Shown here piece after piece: positions 42,203-54,430 of a stretch of 64,000 bases of DNA. A program made the position numbers and the translations under genes. How positions within the stretch are numbered: the stretch's first letter is position 1; each line of letters opens with the position of its first letter. The notes under the pieces were generated by a model that made no database searches, was not told the DNA's origin, and saw nothing but the letters and a program-made list of their open reading frames with translations. The stretch is from Linanthus parryae (taxonomy: Eukaryota; Streptophyta; Magnoliopsida; Ericales; Polemoniaceae), in NCBI GenBank assembly GCA_023055425.1, contig JALGPY010000009.1, positions 54,250,616 to 54,314,615 of the forward strand. Reading direction: 5' to 3'.

Positions 42203-43719
42203 ATGTCTTATGAACATTTTGGACTTGGTGAGAGGCCTAACGTCCATTCACATCCTTACTACTATGCATTTACTAGACATGAAAGTCATTCTAAGGAATC
42301 ATTGCGTTCCAAACGTGAGCGTGCTTACAATAATGGTGATTATTTTCCTAATAATGATTATTCTTGGCATGATAGTAGGACACTAGAGTACACATCTCAT
42401 GCTTCTTGTGCACAATCACCTCCCTCAAACACTTACATGTTTTTGAACTCTCATGATTCTTGCACTTATCAATATAATGATATGATGTGTGAATCAAGAG
42501 AAGTTAATCATTTTGAGAGGGAATCACTTGTGAATGATGAGCTAAATATTCCTATAAGTGATTCTCTAGAGGAGACATTTCAAAAATATCTCCAAGGCAC
42601 GAAAGAACTAAGAGATTCAATAAGAGAACTAAGAGAATCACAAAGTAAACTTGAATGCTCATTTAGAGAAGTAGAAGGGTCGCTTTGTCACTCGATTGAT
42701 AGAGTGGAATCCTCTTATTCACATCGCATGATAATGAGTCTCTTGCATATAGTACTTATTCTTCACAAAAATCTCCATCATATGAGTCTCAAGTTCTTAT
42801 TCACACACATCACGAGCTTGCTCAATATCAAATTTTGGATGATGTGTTTGATGATGGAGTTGTTGCCACTAGGATAGGTGATTGTATTCATTTCTCATTT
42901 GCACAATCTAAAGAAGCATGTGATAGTGATATTGGTAGTGAGATTGATATTTTTGATGATGACTCTTCAACCCATGACATGAGTGAAGCCATTTTGGATG
43001 ACTCACATAGAGACACTTGTGAGGAGGAGTCGCAAAATGAAAATCACTCATGTGATGAGTTAGGGGTCAAATTTGATGCTACCACTAGTGAAGGGAATGT
43101 AGACTTGTCTTGTGCTCAAGAAGAGCCTAGTACTTACCGGAGTTCTTATGATCTTGATTGTGATGAAATTGAAGTTTTATTGGGAGGTACTCCGGTTAGT
43201 ATTGACATGTCCAATGAAGATCCGGGGAGCTATGCTCGTATTTGTGACGAAATTGAATTTTACTTGAATGCTCCCTTGGATTCTATCATTATGGAAGATG
43301 TGCCTAAGGGTTTGGATGAGGCTTCAAGTTCTCAAATTATTTATACTCCCACTTGTGAAGCCCCATCCCCAAATCCATATGACTTAATTAAAAGTGATGA
43401 GATTGAGGATTCACAAGTTGCCACCATCTCTCAAGTTTTGATTTCAAGTAAAAATTTGGCAACTTATGAAGACCCATTCTATGATTCAATTAGTTTGAGG
43501 ATTTCAAACCCTTTTCTTAAGATGATGCATGAAATAAACACTTGCTCTAGATTAATTGTTAGATTTTGCTTGCATCTCTTATTCATCTTTTGTGTCTTGC
43601 CCCTACTCCTCCTAGCTATGTTAATTGATGAATCCAAATTTTTAAAGGAGAAGTACTTTTCTAAGAATGAAGTAGGGGCATGGCATGGAAAGAAATTTCC
43701 AAGATTGGGGGTGGGATAG
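42203..43719 (+). pseudogene. Array ORF copy 2, one-base deletion
   Basis: Same protein as copy 1. One base is missing near 42,722 (CACATCGCATG instead of CACAATCGCATG), shifting the frame so that the first part ends at 42,877. The C-terminal part, including the acidic region and the hydrophobic segment, is open from about 42,835 to 43,719 and lacks the nonsense codon of copy 1. Total length is one base shorter than copies 1 and 3. No recognised domain. Confidence 0.75.
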
Positions 43720-45446
43720 CATCATTTCCTTTGTTCCACCTCCCTAGTTGTAAATAAATAAATTAGTTTATATCTATTTCTTGCATTTTTTTTTTCTATG
43801 AACATTTTGTAGGTTGCTCTTGGAGGAGGACTTGTACTTGGTGGCCAAGAAAGCTACAATGAGGTCTATCTATCCCTTAACTCTTATATGAATTTGTATG
43901 CTCTTCCATTGCTCTCACACATTGAGGACAATGTGACATTTTAGTTGGGGGGTGGGGAATAGATTTTATTTCTTGAAAGCATGCTTTTTCTTCATTAGTG
44001 ATTTACATGAAAAATACAAAAAAAATGAAAAATTTGAAAAAAATCATAAAAATTAAAAATTAAAAAAAAAAAAAAAAATAAAAAAAAAATTGAAAATCTT
44101 GAAAAAAAATGTGTGAACCTTTCATGAGAAGCATCACTCTTTCCCCGTGTTAAACCATAGATTTTTTCTTCTTTCTTTGATAGTTTTATTTATTTTCACC
44201 TTTCATCTTGAGTCTAGATTTTATAGCTTTATTGAGTCTTAGGAAGTTATAGTTGAGTCACTTATTTTGAAAAAATGAAAAAAAAAAAAAAAAAAATGAA
44301 AAAAAAAAAGAAAAAAAAATGAGAAAAGTGAAAAGGGAGAATTTTAGGAAGCTAGATGTTTTCAAAAAATGAAATTTCTTAGTCCATGTTCCTTTTATTT
44401 TTATTTTAGAAAGGAATTCTTTGCATATACTCAATACATCTACACCAATATCCCACCTTCCGCGATATCATGCGTTCTCACAAAGCGACACACTAAATTT
44501 ACGTTTCATGTTCAAGCTAAGTTGATCACATAAACTTTGACGTCTTCTACTTTTGATAAAGGGTGCATTTTCTAAAGCTATTTGAACTTTACAAAAAGGA
44601 TTTAATTCTAATCGTTTTTGCGGTGGAAACTTGTAGCCCATTGGAGTGGTGGTTACCAATGACACCCCATGCGATGTCTAAGAAATAGAGGGGTGTCCGG
44701 GGATAATGTTACGTCACCACCTAGATAGCTCCCTTGGTTTAGCTTAAAAAGCCCACTCGCTTGTATATTCTTCTGTTTTGTTGTGGGTCTTGGAGAGTCT
44801 TGGATTTGAGGTTAAAAAAAAAAGAGAGAGAGAGAAAAAAAATGAAAAATGAAAAAGAAATCATGATAAATCGCACCATCTACCAAAAAATCTACAAAAG
44901 GATCATACAAGCCCACAACCACATCTCTCCTTCTTAAAAAATTTTGTTCAAAGCTTTGGAAATCCATCCTACATGGGTGCTTTTGAATAAGTATGAGAAT
45001 GTCTAGTTTCATGTGATCCTTATTTTTGAAGGCATACTTTCTCGCAAATTGGACTTAATTTAACAAGTTTTGTGGTTCGCATGAGTCACCTTCTACCAAA
45101 CACCGCCCACATTTGTATGAGTATATGTTTAGACGTCCATAGGTTTCTTTCTTAATCTTCTTGGACTTTGAGAATTTATTTGAGGAGACATTTGTGCATT
45201 CTTCTTTTTCCCCCACCAAAAAAAAATTAAAACTAGCTAGTAATTCTTTAGGATTTTATTTTCTTTGGGTTCTCACTTAGGATAGATAATATGTGAGAGT
45301 GTTTTTGTAAATATATTGAGTCAAGTTTAGGATTGAGTCAAGACTTGTCTAGTTGAGTGTGTGTCTCTCATGATTGGTTTCTCACTAAATTTCTACTCAT
45401 ATCGCTCTCTTTGCTCGAGGACGAGCAAAAGGCTAGTTGGGGGGTG
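43720..45446 (+). other. Internal 2, 3' non-coding region
   Basis: Same layout as internal 1, with different A-tract lengths and a short deletion near 44,512. It ends with the hairpin and purine tract before LTR3. Confidence 0.7.
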
Positions 45447-47640
45447 TGTTAAGGATCGTAAATTGCATATTTTAGTATGTTAACGAACTCTTCATAACTT
45501 GCTAATATGTGTAATTTATCTATTTTATCTCTCTTTCTAGACTTATGCTTGTTTTCGTAGTTTTGGTTGTTTTTCCCTAATTTTGTAGGTGAAAACGTGC
45601 TTTAAAACGCAAGAGGCGAGCTAGGGGACCTTAAACGATGAATTTGAAGAGGATTTGCGGCTCAAGAGCCATGAATAAGGGACTTGGATGACCTAATTTG
45701 AAGAATAGTTGAAGATTTAAGGGCCAATTTGAGAAGACAAGAGAAGAATTGGGGCCATTATTGAAGATCTAGAAGTCAAAAGTGAAGGTCAAGGGCCAAG
45801 AAGACAAGTTCTTAACGGAAGTGGGGCTTAAGTGCAAGTTTCTAAACCTTTTAATGGCTATTTTGAAGAGCTCCTAACGGAATTGGGGTGTTATTGCTGT
45901 TTTTCCAAACCTTTTAAGAGGAGATGGGGGTATTTTAAAACATTACAGCAAACAAGGGGGGGAGCTGAGTGAAATTATGCCAAAACAACTCAGCAACTGT
46001 TACGTCTCTCTCTCCCCATCGTCGTCCTCAAGCAGAGAACCCACACCAGCCATGGAAGCACGACGAAGCTTCCTCCAAGCTTCACCCCGCCCTCATCTCT
46101 TCACCAAATCACCCAAACCCGGTACCAAAACGCTCCTAAGCCCAAGCTCTCTCTACTACAGCCCTTAATTCGGCCCAAGAGTGATCCAAACAGAAATCCC
46201 CAATTCTACCTAGGGTTTGTGAGGCGAACAAAATGAACGATTCAAAGGTCATCAGTCAAATTTGAGGGTGGGGATACATTCTTGGAGGCCAAGGAAGCTC
46301 AAAGACAACTCTATAAAAGCTAGCTTGAAGAAATCAAAGCTCTTCTCTTCCCAGACCCGACTGTTCACAGTGCTCTGTTTTGGGTTTTTGTTTCTCCTCT
46401 CTCTCTCTCTCCGATTTCGCCCAGATTTGGGTTGTTCTTGAGCTATCTAAGAGCTAGAACATAGAAAGAGGAAGAGAGGGAGAGAGGAGTCTTGTTTTTG
46501 ACGATTTTTCAGTCGAATTTCTGGGAATTTTCGGTTTGCTACAGTGCTCTGTTCTCTATTCTGCTGCTGTGAGATGTTCTTGGTTCTGCTAGTGTAGCAG
46601 TAGCAGCAGCAGTAGCAGAAGTAGCTCTCTAGTCTTGGTAGCTTCTAGCTAATTGTTAGTGTTTGTTTTGAGATAATAGTTTGTTCTTCAATTTGTAGTT
46701 TGATGTATTGAGGTTGAATTGGTGAAAACAATTGGTTGATTCAAGTGTTGGCTATGAAAATATCATTTCTCTTTATTACTCTTGAATCTATCATGTCTAG
46801 CTAATTCAATTGCTTGGGTGATTTGGGACTATCTAGTGTCTAAATCTTTCTATTGCTTCTAGTTGAACTTCAAGGATGAATGGGTTGAATTGGGTTCACT
46901 TGAATGCTTAGTGCAATGTTTGGATTTCTCATGTTGATATATTTGATGCATTGAATAGGTAGATGTGCGAATATGCTTGACGTGTTTGATTTGAAGTTGC
47001 ATTTGAGTGAGAGGAACTCGTCAATCCTAACTTTGAGAAATCGAGTTCTAGTTAGGTGATTTGAGTGAGAATTTACAAATCTCATTTGTTGCTTGATCTT
47101 TCATGTGGCAACATCTATGTGTGTTTACATATGGTTGATGCTTGAAACACTTGAAATTTGGAGAATCTCATTGGAATAGCCTCTTTAGTGCTTGAATAGC
47201 GTGTTGGATTTACACACTTCTCTTGTCGCGAGTTGGATTGTATGAGCAATCACTTCTTGAGATACTTGTCTTGTGGATTGACACATGCGAATTGAGAATC
47301 GGGCTTGAATATAATAGGAGGATTGGTCACTAGAGAAACCGATGATCCCTAGCCCCTCATTACTTGGTATTTCGCTTAGTTTCTTGAATCGTAGCTCTAG
47401 TAGTCGTTTACTTTGTTCTTAAACTCAAACCTCAAACTTGCTCCATCAATTGATTTTGGTGTATTTGAATAGCTTGGCAAGCTTTAAAGCCATTGAGAGT
47501 TTGTGTTTCTTACTTTAGTTTGTCGTTTTTTTAGTAATAGTAAGTCATTGTCTAAACCTCCTCTCCTTGTGGATTCGACCCCGTTCTTACTCGGGTACTA
47601 CTTAGAACGATATTCCTATACTTGGGAATTATTGTCAACA
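45447..47640 (+). repeat. LTR3 of the array
   Basis: 2,194 bases. Private changes include ATTGTCAACA at its 3' end (47,631-47,640) where the others have ATCGTCAACA. Confidence 0.96.
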
Positions 47641-47646
47641 AGTTTT

Positions 47647-47664
47647 TGGCGCCGTTGCCGGGGA
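47647..47664 (+). promoter_or_regulatory. Primer binding site, internal 3 (tRNA-Asp)
   Basis: TGGCGCCGTTGCCGGGGA, unmutated. Confidence 0.9.
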
Positions 47665-47811
47665 GAGGCTAGGTATTAGATTTGATTTGCTTTGTTTTTT
47701 TAGTATTTTTCTTGACATTTTCTCTAGTTGGTTGTGGTTAGTTAAGCTTGTGAGATCAAGAGGGCTTGTGAAATTCATCAAGTACCTCTCATCTACTTGC
47801 TTGAAAAAAAA

Positions 47812-49329
47812 ATGTCTTATGAACATTTTGGACTTGGTGAGAGGCCTAACGTCCATTCACATCCTTACTACTATGCATTTACTAGACATGAAAGTCATTC
47901 TAAGGAATCAATGCGTTCCAAACGTGAGCGTGCTTACAATAATGGTGATTATTTTCCTAATAATGATTATTCTTGGCATGATAGTAGGACACTAGAGTAC
48001 ACATCTCATGCTTCTTGTGCACAATCACCTCCCTCAAACACTTACATGTTTTTGAACTCTCATGATTCTTGCACTTATCAATATAATGATATGATGTGTG
48101 AATCAAGAGAAGTTAATCATTTTGAGAGGGAATCACTTGTGAATGATGAGCTAAATATGCCTATAAGTGATTCTCTAGAGGAGACATTTCAAAAATATCT
48201 CCAAGGCACGAAAGAACTAAGAGATTCAATAAGAGAACTAAGAGAATCACAAAGTAAACTTGAATGCTCATTTAGAGAAGTAGAAGGGTCGCTTTGTCAC
48301 TCGATTCATAGAGTGAAATCCTCTTATTCACAATCGCATGATAATGAGTCTCTTGCATATAGTACTTATTCTTCACAAAAATCTCCATAATATGAGTCTC
48401 AAGTTCTTATTCACACACATCACGAGCTTGCTCAAGATCAAATTTTGGATGATGTGTTTGATGATGGAGTTGTTGCCACTAGGATAGGTGATTGTATTCA
48501 TTTCTCATTTGCACAATCTAAAGAAGCATGTGATAGTGATATTGGTAGTGAGATTGATATTTTTGATGATGACTCTTCAACCCATGACATGAGTGAAGCC
48601 ATTTTGGATGACTCACATAGTGACACTTGTGAGGAGGAGGCGCAAAATGAAAATCACTCATGTGATGAGTTAGGGGTCAAATTTGATGCTACCACTAGTG
48701 AAGGGAATGTAGACTTGTCTTGTGCTCAAGAAGAGCCTAGTACTTACCGGAGTTCTTATGATCTTGATTGTGATGAAATTGAAGTTTTATTGGGAGGTAC
48801 TCCGGTTAGTATTGACATGTCCAATGAAGATCCGGGGAGCTATGCTCGTATTTGTGACGAAATTGAATTTTACTTGAATGCTCCCTTGGATTCTATCATT
48901 ATGGAAGATGTGCCTAAGGGTTTGGATGAGGCTTCAAGTTCTCAAATTATTTATACTCCCACTTGTGAAGCCCCATCCCCAAATCCATATGACTTAATTA
49001 AAAGTGATGAGATTGAGGATTCACAAGTTGCCACCATCTCTCAAGTTTTGATTTCAAGTAAAAATTTGGCAACTTATGAAGACCCATTCTATGATTCAAT
49101 TAGTTTGAGGATTTCAAACCCTTTTCTTAAGATGATGCATGAAATAAACACTTGCTCTAGATTAATTGTAAGATTTTGCTTGCATCTCTTATTCATCTTT
49201 TGTGTCTTGCCCCTACTCCTCCTAGCTATGTTAATTGATGAATCTAAATTTTTAAAGGAGAAGTACTTTTCTAAGAATGAAGTAGGGGCATGGCATGGAA
49301 AGAAATTTCCAAGATTGGGGGTGGGATAG
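47812..49329 (+). pseudogene. Array ORF copy 3, one nonsense codon
   Basis: Full-length frame of 506 codons including the stop, interrupted by TAA at 48,388-48,390 (codon 193), where copy 1 reads TCA (37,169-37,171). The rest, including the acidic region and the C-terminal hydrophobic segment, is open from about 48,445 to 49,329. It keeps GAA at the position of the copy 1 nonsense codon and the base deleted in copy 2, so the family ORF was intact before these separate lesions. Confidence 0.75.
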
Positions 49330-51057
49330 CATCATTTCCTTTGTTCCACCTCCCTAGTTGTAAATAAATAAATTAGTTTATATCTATTTCTTGCATTTTT
49401 TTTTTCTATGAACATTTTGTAGGTTGCTCTTGGAGGAGGACTTGTACTTGGTGGCCAAGAAAGCTACAATGAGGTCTATCTATCCCTTAACTCTTATATG
49501 AATTTGTATGCTCTTCCATTGCTCTCACACATTGAGGACAATGTGACATTTTAGTTGGGGGGTGGGGAATAGATTTTATTTCTTGAAAGCATGCTTTTTC
49601 TTCATTAGTGATTTACATGAAAAATACAAAAAAAAATGAAAATTTTGAAAAAAAAAAATCATAAAAATTAAAAATTAAAAAAAAAAGAAAAAAAAAATTG
49701 AAGATCTTGAAAAAAAATGTGTGAACCTTTCATGAGAAGCATCACTCTTTCCCCGTGTTAAACCATAGATTTTTTCTTCTTTCTTTGATAGTTTTATTTA
49801 TTTTCACCTTTCATCTTGAGTCTAGATTTTATAGCTTTATTGAGTCTTAGGAAGTTATAGTTGAGTCACTTATTTTGAAAAAATGAAAAAAAAAGAAAAA
49901 TGAAAAAAAAAGAAAAAAAAAATGAGAAAAGTGAAAAGGGAGAATTTTAGGAAGCTAGATGTTTTCAAAAAATGAAATTTCTTAGTCCATGTTCCTTTTA
50001 TTTTTATTTTAGAAAGGAATTATTTGCATATACTCAATACATCTACACCAATATCCCACCTTCCGCGATATCATGCGTTCTCACAAAGCGACACACTAAA
50101 TTTACGTTTCATGTTTAAGCCCTTCAAGCTAAGTTGATCACATAAACTTTGACGTCTTCTACTTTTGATAAAGGGTGCATTTTCTAAAGCTATTTGAACT
50201 TTACAAAAAGGATTTAATTCTAATCGTTTTTGCGGTGGAAACTTGTAGCCCATTGGAGTGGTGGTTACCAATGACACCCCATGCGATGTCTAAGAAATAG
50301 AGGGGTGTCCGGGGATAATGTTACGTCACCACCTAGATAGCTCCCTTGGTTTAGCTTAAAAAGCCCACTCGCTTGTATATTCTTCTGTTTTGTTGTGGGT
50401 CTTGGAGAGTCTTGGATTTGAGGTTAAAAAAAAAAGAGAGAGAGAGAAAAAAAATGAAAAATGAAAAAGAAATCATGATAAATCGCACCATCTACCAAAA
50501 AATCTACAAAAGGATCATACAAGCCCACAACCACATCTCTCCTTCTTAAAAAATTTTGTTCAAAGCTTTGGAAATCCATCCTACATGGGTGCTTTTGAAT
50601 AAGTATGAGAATGTCTAGTTTCATGTGATCCTTATTTTTGAAGGCATACTTTCTCGCAAATTGGACTTAATTTAACAAGTTTTGTGGTTCGCATGAGTCA
50701 CCTTCTACCAAACACCGCCCACATTTGTATGAGTATATGTTTAGACGTCCATAGGTTTCTTTCTTAATCTTCTTGGACTTTGAGAATTTATTTGAGGAGA
50801 CATTTGTGCATTCTTCTCTTTCCCCCAACAAAAAAAATTAAAACTAGCTAGTAATTCTTTAGGATTTTATTTTCTTTGGGTTCTCACTTAGGATAGATAA
50901 TATGTGAGAGTGTTTTTGTAAATATATTGAGTCAAGTTTAGGATTGAGTCAAGACTTGTCTAGTTGAGTGTGTGTCTCTCATGATTGGTTTCTCACTAAA
51001 TTTCTACTCATATCGCACTCTTTGCTCGAGGACGAGCAAAAGGCTAGTTGGGGGGTG
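49330..51057 (+). other. Internal 3, 3' non-coding region
   Basis: Same layout as internal 1 and 2. Small differences lie mainly in the A-rich tracts (49,620-49,700; 49,880-49,925). Ends with the hairpin and purine tract. Confidence 0.7.
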
Positions 51058-53251
51058 TGTTAAGGATCGTAAATTGCATATTTTAGTATGTTAACGAACT
51101 CTTCATAACTTGCTAATATGTGTAATTTATCTATTTTATCTCTCTTTCTAGACTTATGCTTGTTTTCGTAGTTTTGGTTGTTTTTCCCTAATTTTGTAGG
51201 TGAAAACGTGCTTTAAAACGCAAGAGGCGAGCTAGGGGACCTTAAACGATGAATTTGAAGAGGATTTGCGGCTCAAGAGCCATGAAGAAGGGACTTGGAT
51301 GACCTAATTTGAAGAATAGTTGAAGATTTAAGGGCCAATTTGAGAAGACAAGAGAAGAATTGGGGCCATTATTGAAGATCTAGAAGTCAAAAGTGAAGGT
51401 CAAGGGCCAAGAAGACAAGTTCTTAACGGAAGTGGGGCTTAAGTGCAAGTTTCTAAACCTTTTAATGGCTATTTTGAAGAGCTCCTAACGGAATTGGGGT
51501 GTTATTGCTGTTTTTCCAAACCTTTTAAGAGGAGATGGGGGTATTTTAAAACATTACAGCAAACAAGGGGGGGAGCTGAGTGAAATTATGCCAAAACAAC
51601 TCAGCAACTGTTACGTCTCTCTCTCCCCATCGTCGTCCTCAAGCAGAGAACCCACACCAGCCATGGAAGCACGACGAAGCTTCCTCCAAGCTTCACCCCG
51701 CCCTCATCTCTTCACCAAATCACCCAAAACCGGTACCAAAACGCTCCTAAGCCCAAGCTCTCTCTACTACAGCCCTTAATTCGGCCCAAGAGTGATCCAA
51801 ACAGAAATCCCCAATTCTACCTAGGGTTTGTGAGGCGAACAAAATGAACGATTCAAAGGTCATCAGTCAAATTTGAGGGTGGGGATACATTCTTGGAGGC
51901 CAAGGAAGCTCAAAGACAACTCTATAAAAGCTAGCTTGAAGAAATCAAAGCTCTTCTCTTCCCAGACCCGACTGTTCACAGTGCTCTGTTTTGGGTTTTT
52001 GTTTCTCCTCTCTCTCTCTCTCCGATTTCGCCCAGATTTGGGTTGTTCTTGAGCTATCTAAGAGCTAGAACATAGAAATAGGAAGAGAGGGAGAGAGGAG
52101 TCTTGTTTTTGACGATTTTTCAGTCGAATTTCTGGGAATTTTCGGTTTGCTACAGTGCTCTGTTCTCTATTCTGCTGCTGTGAGATGTTCTTGGTTCTGC
52201 TAGTGTAGCAGTAGCAGCAGCAGTAGCAGAAGTAGCTCTCTAGTCTTGGTAGCTTCTAGCTAATTGTTAGTGTTTGTTTTGAGATAATAGTTTGTTCTTC
52301 AATTTGTAGTTTGATGTATTGAGGTTGAATTGGTGAAAACAATTGGTTGATTCAAGTGTTGGCTATGAAAATATCATTTCTCTTTATTACTCTTGAATCT
52401 ATCATGTCTAGCTAATTCAATTGCTTGGGTGATTTGGGACTATCTAGTGTCTAAATCTTTCTATTGCTTCTAGTTGAACTTCAAGGATGAATTGGTTGAA
52501 TTGGGTTCACTTGAATGCTTAGTGCAATGTTTGGATTTCTCATGTTGATATATTTGATGCATTGAATAGGTAGATGTGCGAATATGCTTGACGTGTTTGA
52601 TTTGAAGTTGCATTTGAGTGAGAGGAACTCGTCAATCCTAACTTTGAGAAATCGAGTTCTAGTTAGGTGATTTGAGTGAGAATTTACAAATCTCATTTGT
52701 TGCTTGATCTTTCATGTGGAAACATCTATGTGTGTTTACATATGGTTGATGCTTGAAACACTTAAAATTTGGAGAATCTCATTGGAATAGCCTCTTTAGT
52801 GCTTGAATAGCGTGTTGGATTTACACACTTCTCTTGTCGCGAGTTGGATTGTATGAGCAATCACTTCTTGAGATACTTGTCTTGTGGATTGACACATGCG
52901 AATTGAGAATCGGGCTTGAATATAATAGGAGGATTGGTCACTAGAGAAACCGATGATCCCTAGCCCCTCATTACTTGGTATTTCGCTTAGTTTCTTGAAT
53001 CGTAGCTCTAGTAGTCGTTTACTTTGTTCTTAAACTCAAACCTCAAACTTGCTCCATCAATTGATTTTGGTGTATTTGAATAGCTTGGCAAGCTTTAAAG
53101 CCATTGAGAGTTTGTGTTTCTTACTTTAGTTTGTCGTTTTTTTAGTAATAGTAAGTCATTGTCTAAACCTCCTCTCCTTGTGGATTCGACCCCGTTCTTA
53201 CTCGGGTACTACTTAGAACGATATTCCTATACTTGGGAATTATCGTCAACA
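51058..53251 (+). repeat. LTR4 of the array
   Basis: 2,194 bases, ending ATCGTCAACA directly before the duplicated target bases ATGGC that resume the Athila integrase. Confidence 0.96.
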
Positions 53252-53596
53252 ATGGCACTCCTTGAACTGGAGGAATTCCGTAAAACTGCATATGAGAGTG
53301 CCAAAATTTATAAAGAAAAAACAAAGAAGTGGCATGACAACCGCATTCTACCAAAGAAGATAGAAATCGGGCAGAAGGTTCTCCTCTACAACTCAAGGAT
53401 GAAATTCTATCCAGGGAAGCTGCGCTCAAGATGGTCTGGACCATTTATTGTGAAGGACATTACATCATGGGGAGTGGTGGAGCTGGAGAACCTGAGGGAT
53501 AAAATAGTTTTCAAGGTGAATGGAAACAGAGTCAAGCCATATAGAGATCCTCAGGAGATCATGGAGGTAGAGGCAATCTACCTCGACCTTCCGTGA
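53252..53596 (+). pseudogene. Athila integrase C-terminal part, separated by the array
   Basis: Resumes exactly at the ATGGC duplication and reads 114 residues to the stop. It contains KKWHDNRILPKKIEIGQKVL and the GPY/F-type motif (LRSRWSGPFIV) of Ty3 integrases, ending VKPYRDPQEIMEVE. No chromodomain follows. The frame also stays open upstream into LTR4, but that part is LTR sequence and not protein. Confidence 0.88.
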
Positions 53597-53769
53597 TTAC
53601 AACAGAGGTAACAAAGTCGGGCTGTCGACTGTAAATCACAAGCGCTGGTTGGGAGGCAACCCAACATAGATTAGTTGTTTTTATATAATTTTTACTATGT
53701 TCATAATTTGAGAGAAAAGTGAGAAAGAGGGGTTTAATATTGAATTCAGTGTTTCAGGAATCAGAGGGG

Positions 53770-54338
53770 TGCGTTCAAACGCAGGAGACATGCGTTCAAA
53801 CGCACATGTGCGTTCAAACGCAGACACCCTGCGTTCAAACGCAGACCCACCAACAGACCGAAGAAACACTGGAAATGGCTAACACTTATGCGTTCAAACG
53901 TAGACCGCCTGCGTTCAAACGCAGATCACACAATGAAGATTTCCAGCCAACAAGTGGTGCGTTCAAACGCACAAGGTGCGTTCAAACGCAAGAAGAAAAA
54001 GATGGGTTGGAAAAGCCTAAGGACGCGCGTCTAAACGCAGAGGGTGCGTTCGAACGCAAGAACCAATCAGCAGAGAATTTCTAGAGTCAAGGCATGCGTT
54101 TAAACGCAGATCATGTGCGTTCAAACGCAGCTCATCAGAAGCATTGCAGAAGATAAGCATTGCGTTTAAACGCAACTCATGTGCGTTCAAACGCAAATCA
54201 ACAAGCTCAGAAAATTCATAGAACTTCAAGCACTGCGTTCAAACGCACACCATGCGTTCAAACGCAGATCAAGAGAATTTCAAATTTCCAGCAAAGTTGA
54301 AGCCGTGCGTTCAAACGCAGAAGCTGCGTTCAAACGCA
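53770..54338. repeat. Internal array of 18 TGCGTTCAAACGCA dyads in nine pairs
   Basis: Begins with copies at 53,770, 53,791, 53,809 and 53,830 and ends with copies at 54,306-54,319 and 54,325-54,338. Most are exact; a few have one or two changes (for example GCGTCTAAACGCA near 54,026 and TGCGTTTAAACGCA near 54,095). Within a pair the gap is about 3-10 bases; pairs are tens of bases apart. The same motif fills part of the LTRs. Confidence 0.95.
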
Positions 54339-54422
54339 CATTCGAGCGGGATCAGAAAATTTTGAAAAAATTTGAAAAAATTTGAAATTCAGAGGCCATT
54401 TTGCAATTTCTGAAAATTTGCC

Positions 54423-54430
54423 TATATATA
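54423..54430 (+). promoter_or_regulatory. Candidate internal TATA box
   Basis: TATATATA, 85 bases after the last dyad, the same distance as in both LTRs. The next ATG-initiated long ORF starts at 54,736. This is a possible second promoter for that ORF; no transcript evidence is available. Confidence 0.4.

Larger units (their letters stand above)
34228..53251 (+). mobile_element. Tandem array of a non-autonomous LTR retrotransposon: four LTRs, three internal regions
   Basis: The order is LTR1, internal 1, LTR2, internal 2, LTR3, internal 3, LTR4, with unit periods of 5,610, 5,609 and 5,611. The whole array is flanked by one perfect 5-base duplication ATGGC (34,223-34,227 and 53,252-53,256), so it entered the Athila integrase gene as one insertion. 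Each LTR is exactly 2,194 bases, TGTTAAGG to TCAACA. Each internal region (about 3.42 kb) has a tRNA-Asp primer site, one 505-codon ORF, A-rich tracts and a purine tract, but no gag, protease, RT or integrase. A single element would be about 7.8 kb. Unequal recombination between LTRs is the simplest origin. Confidence 0.95.

Noticed and set aside
53114..53251. N-terminal extension of the integrase C-terminal ORF
   Set aside because: The 46 extra codons are LTR4 sequence that happens to stay open across the insertion junction.
34228..53251. Three independent insertions of the same retrotransposon
   Set aside because: Internal LTRs are shared between adjacent units and no target duplication occurs at internal boundaries.
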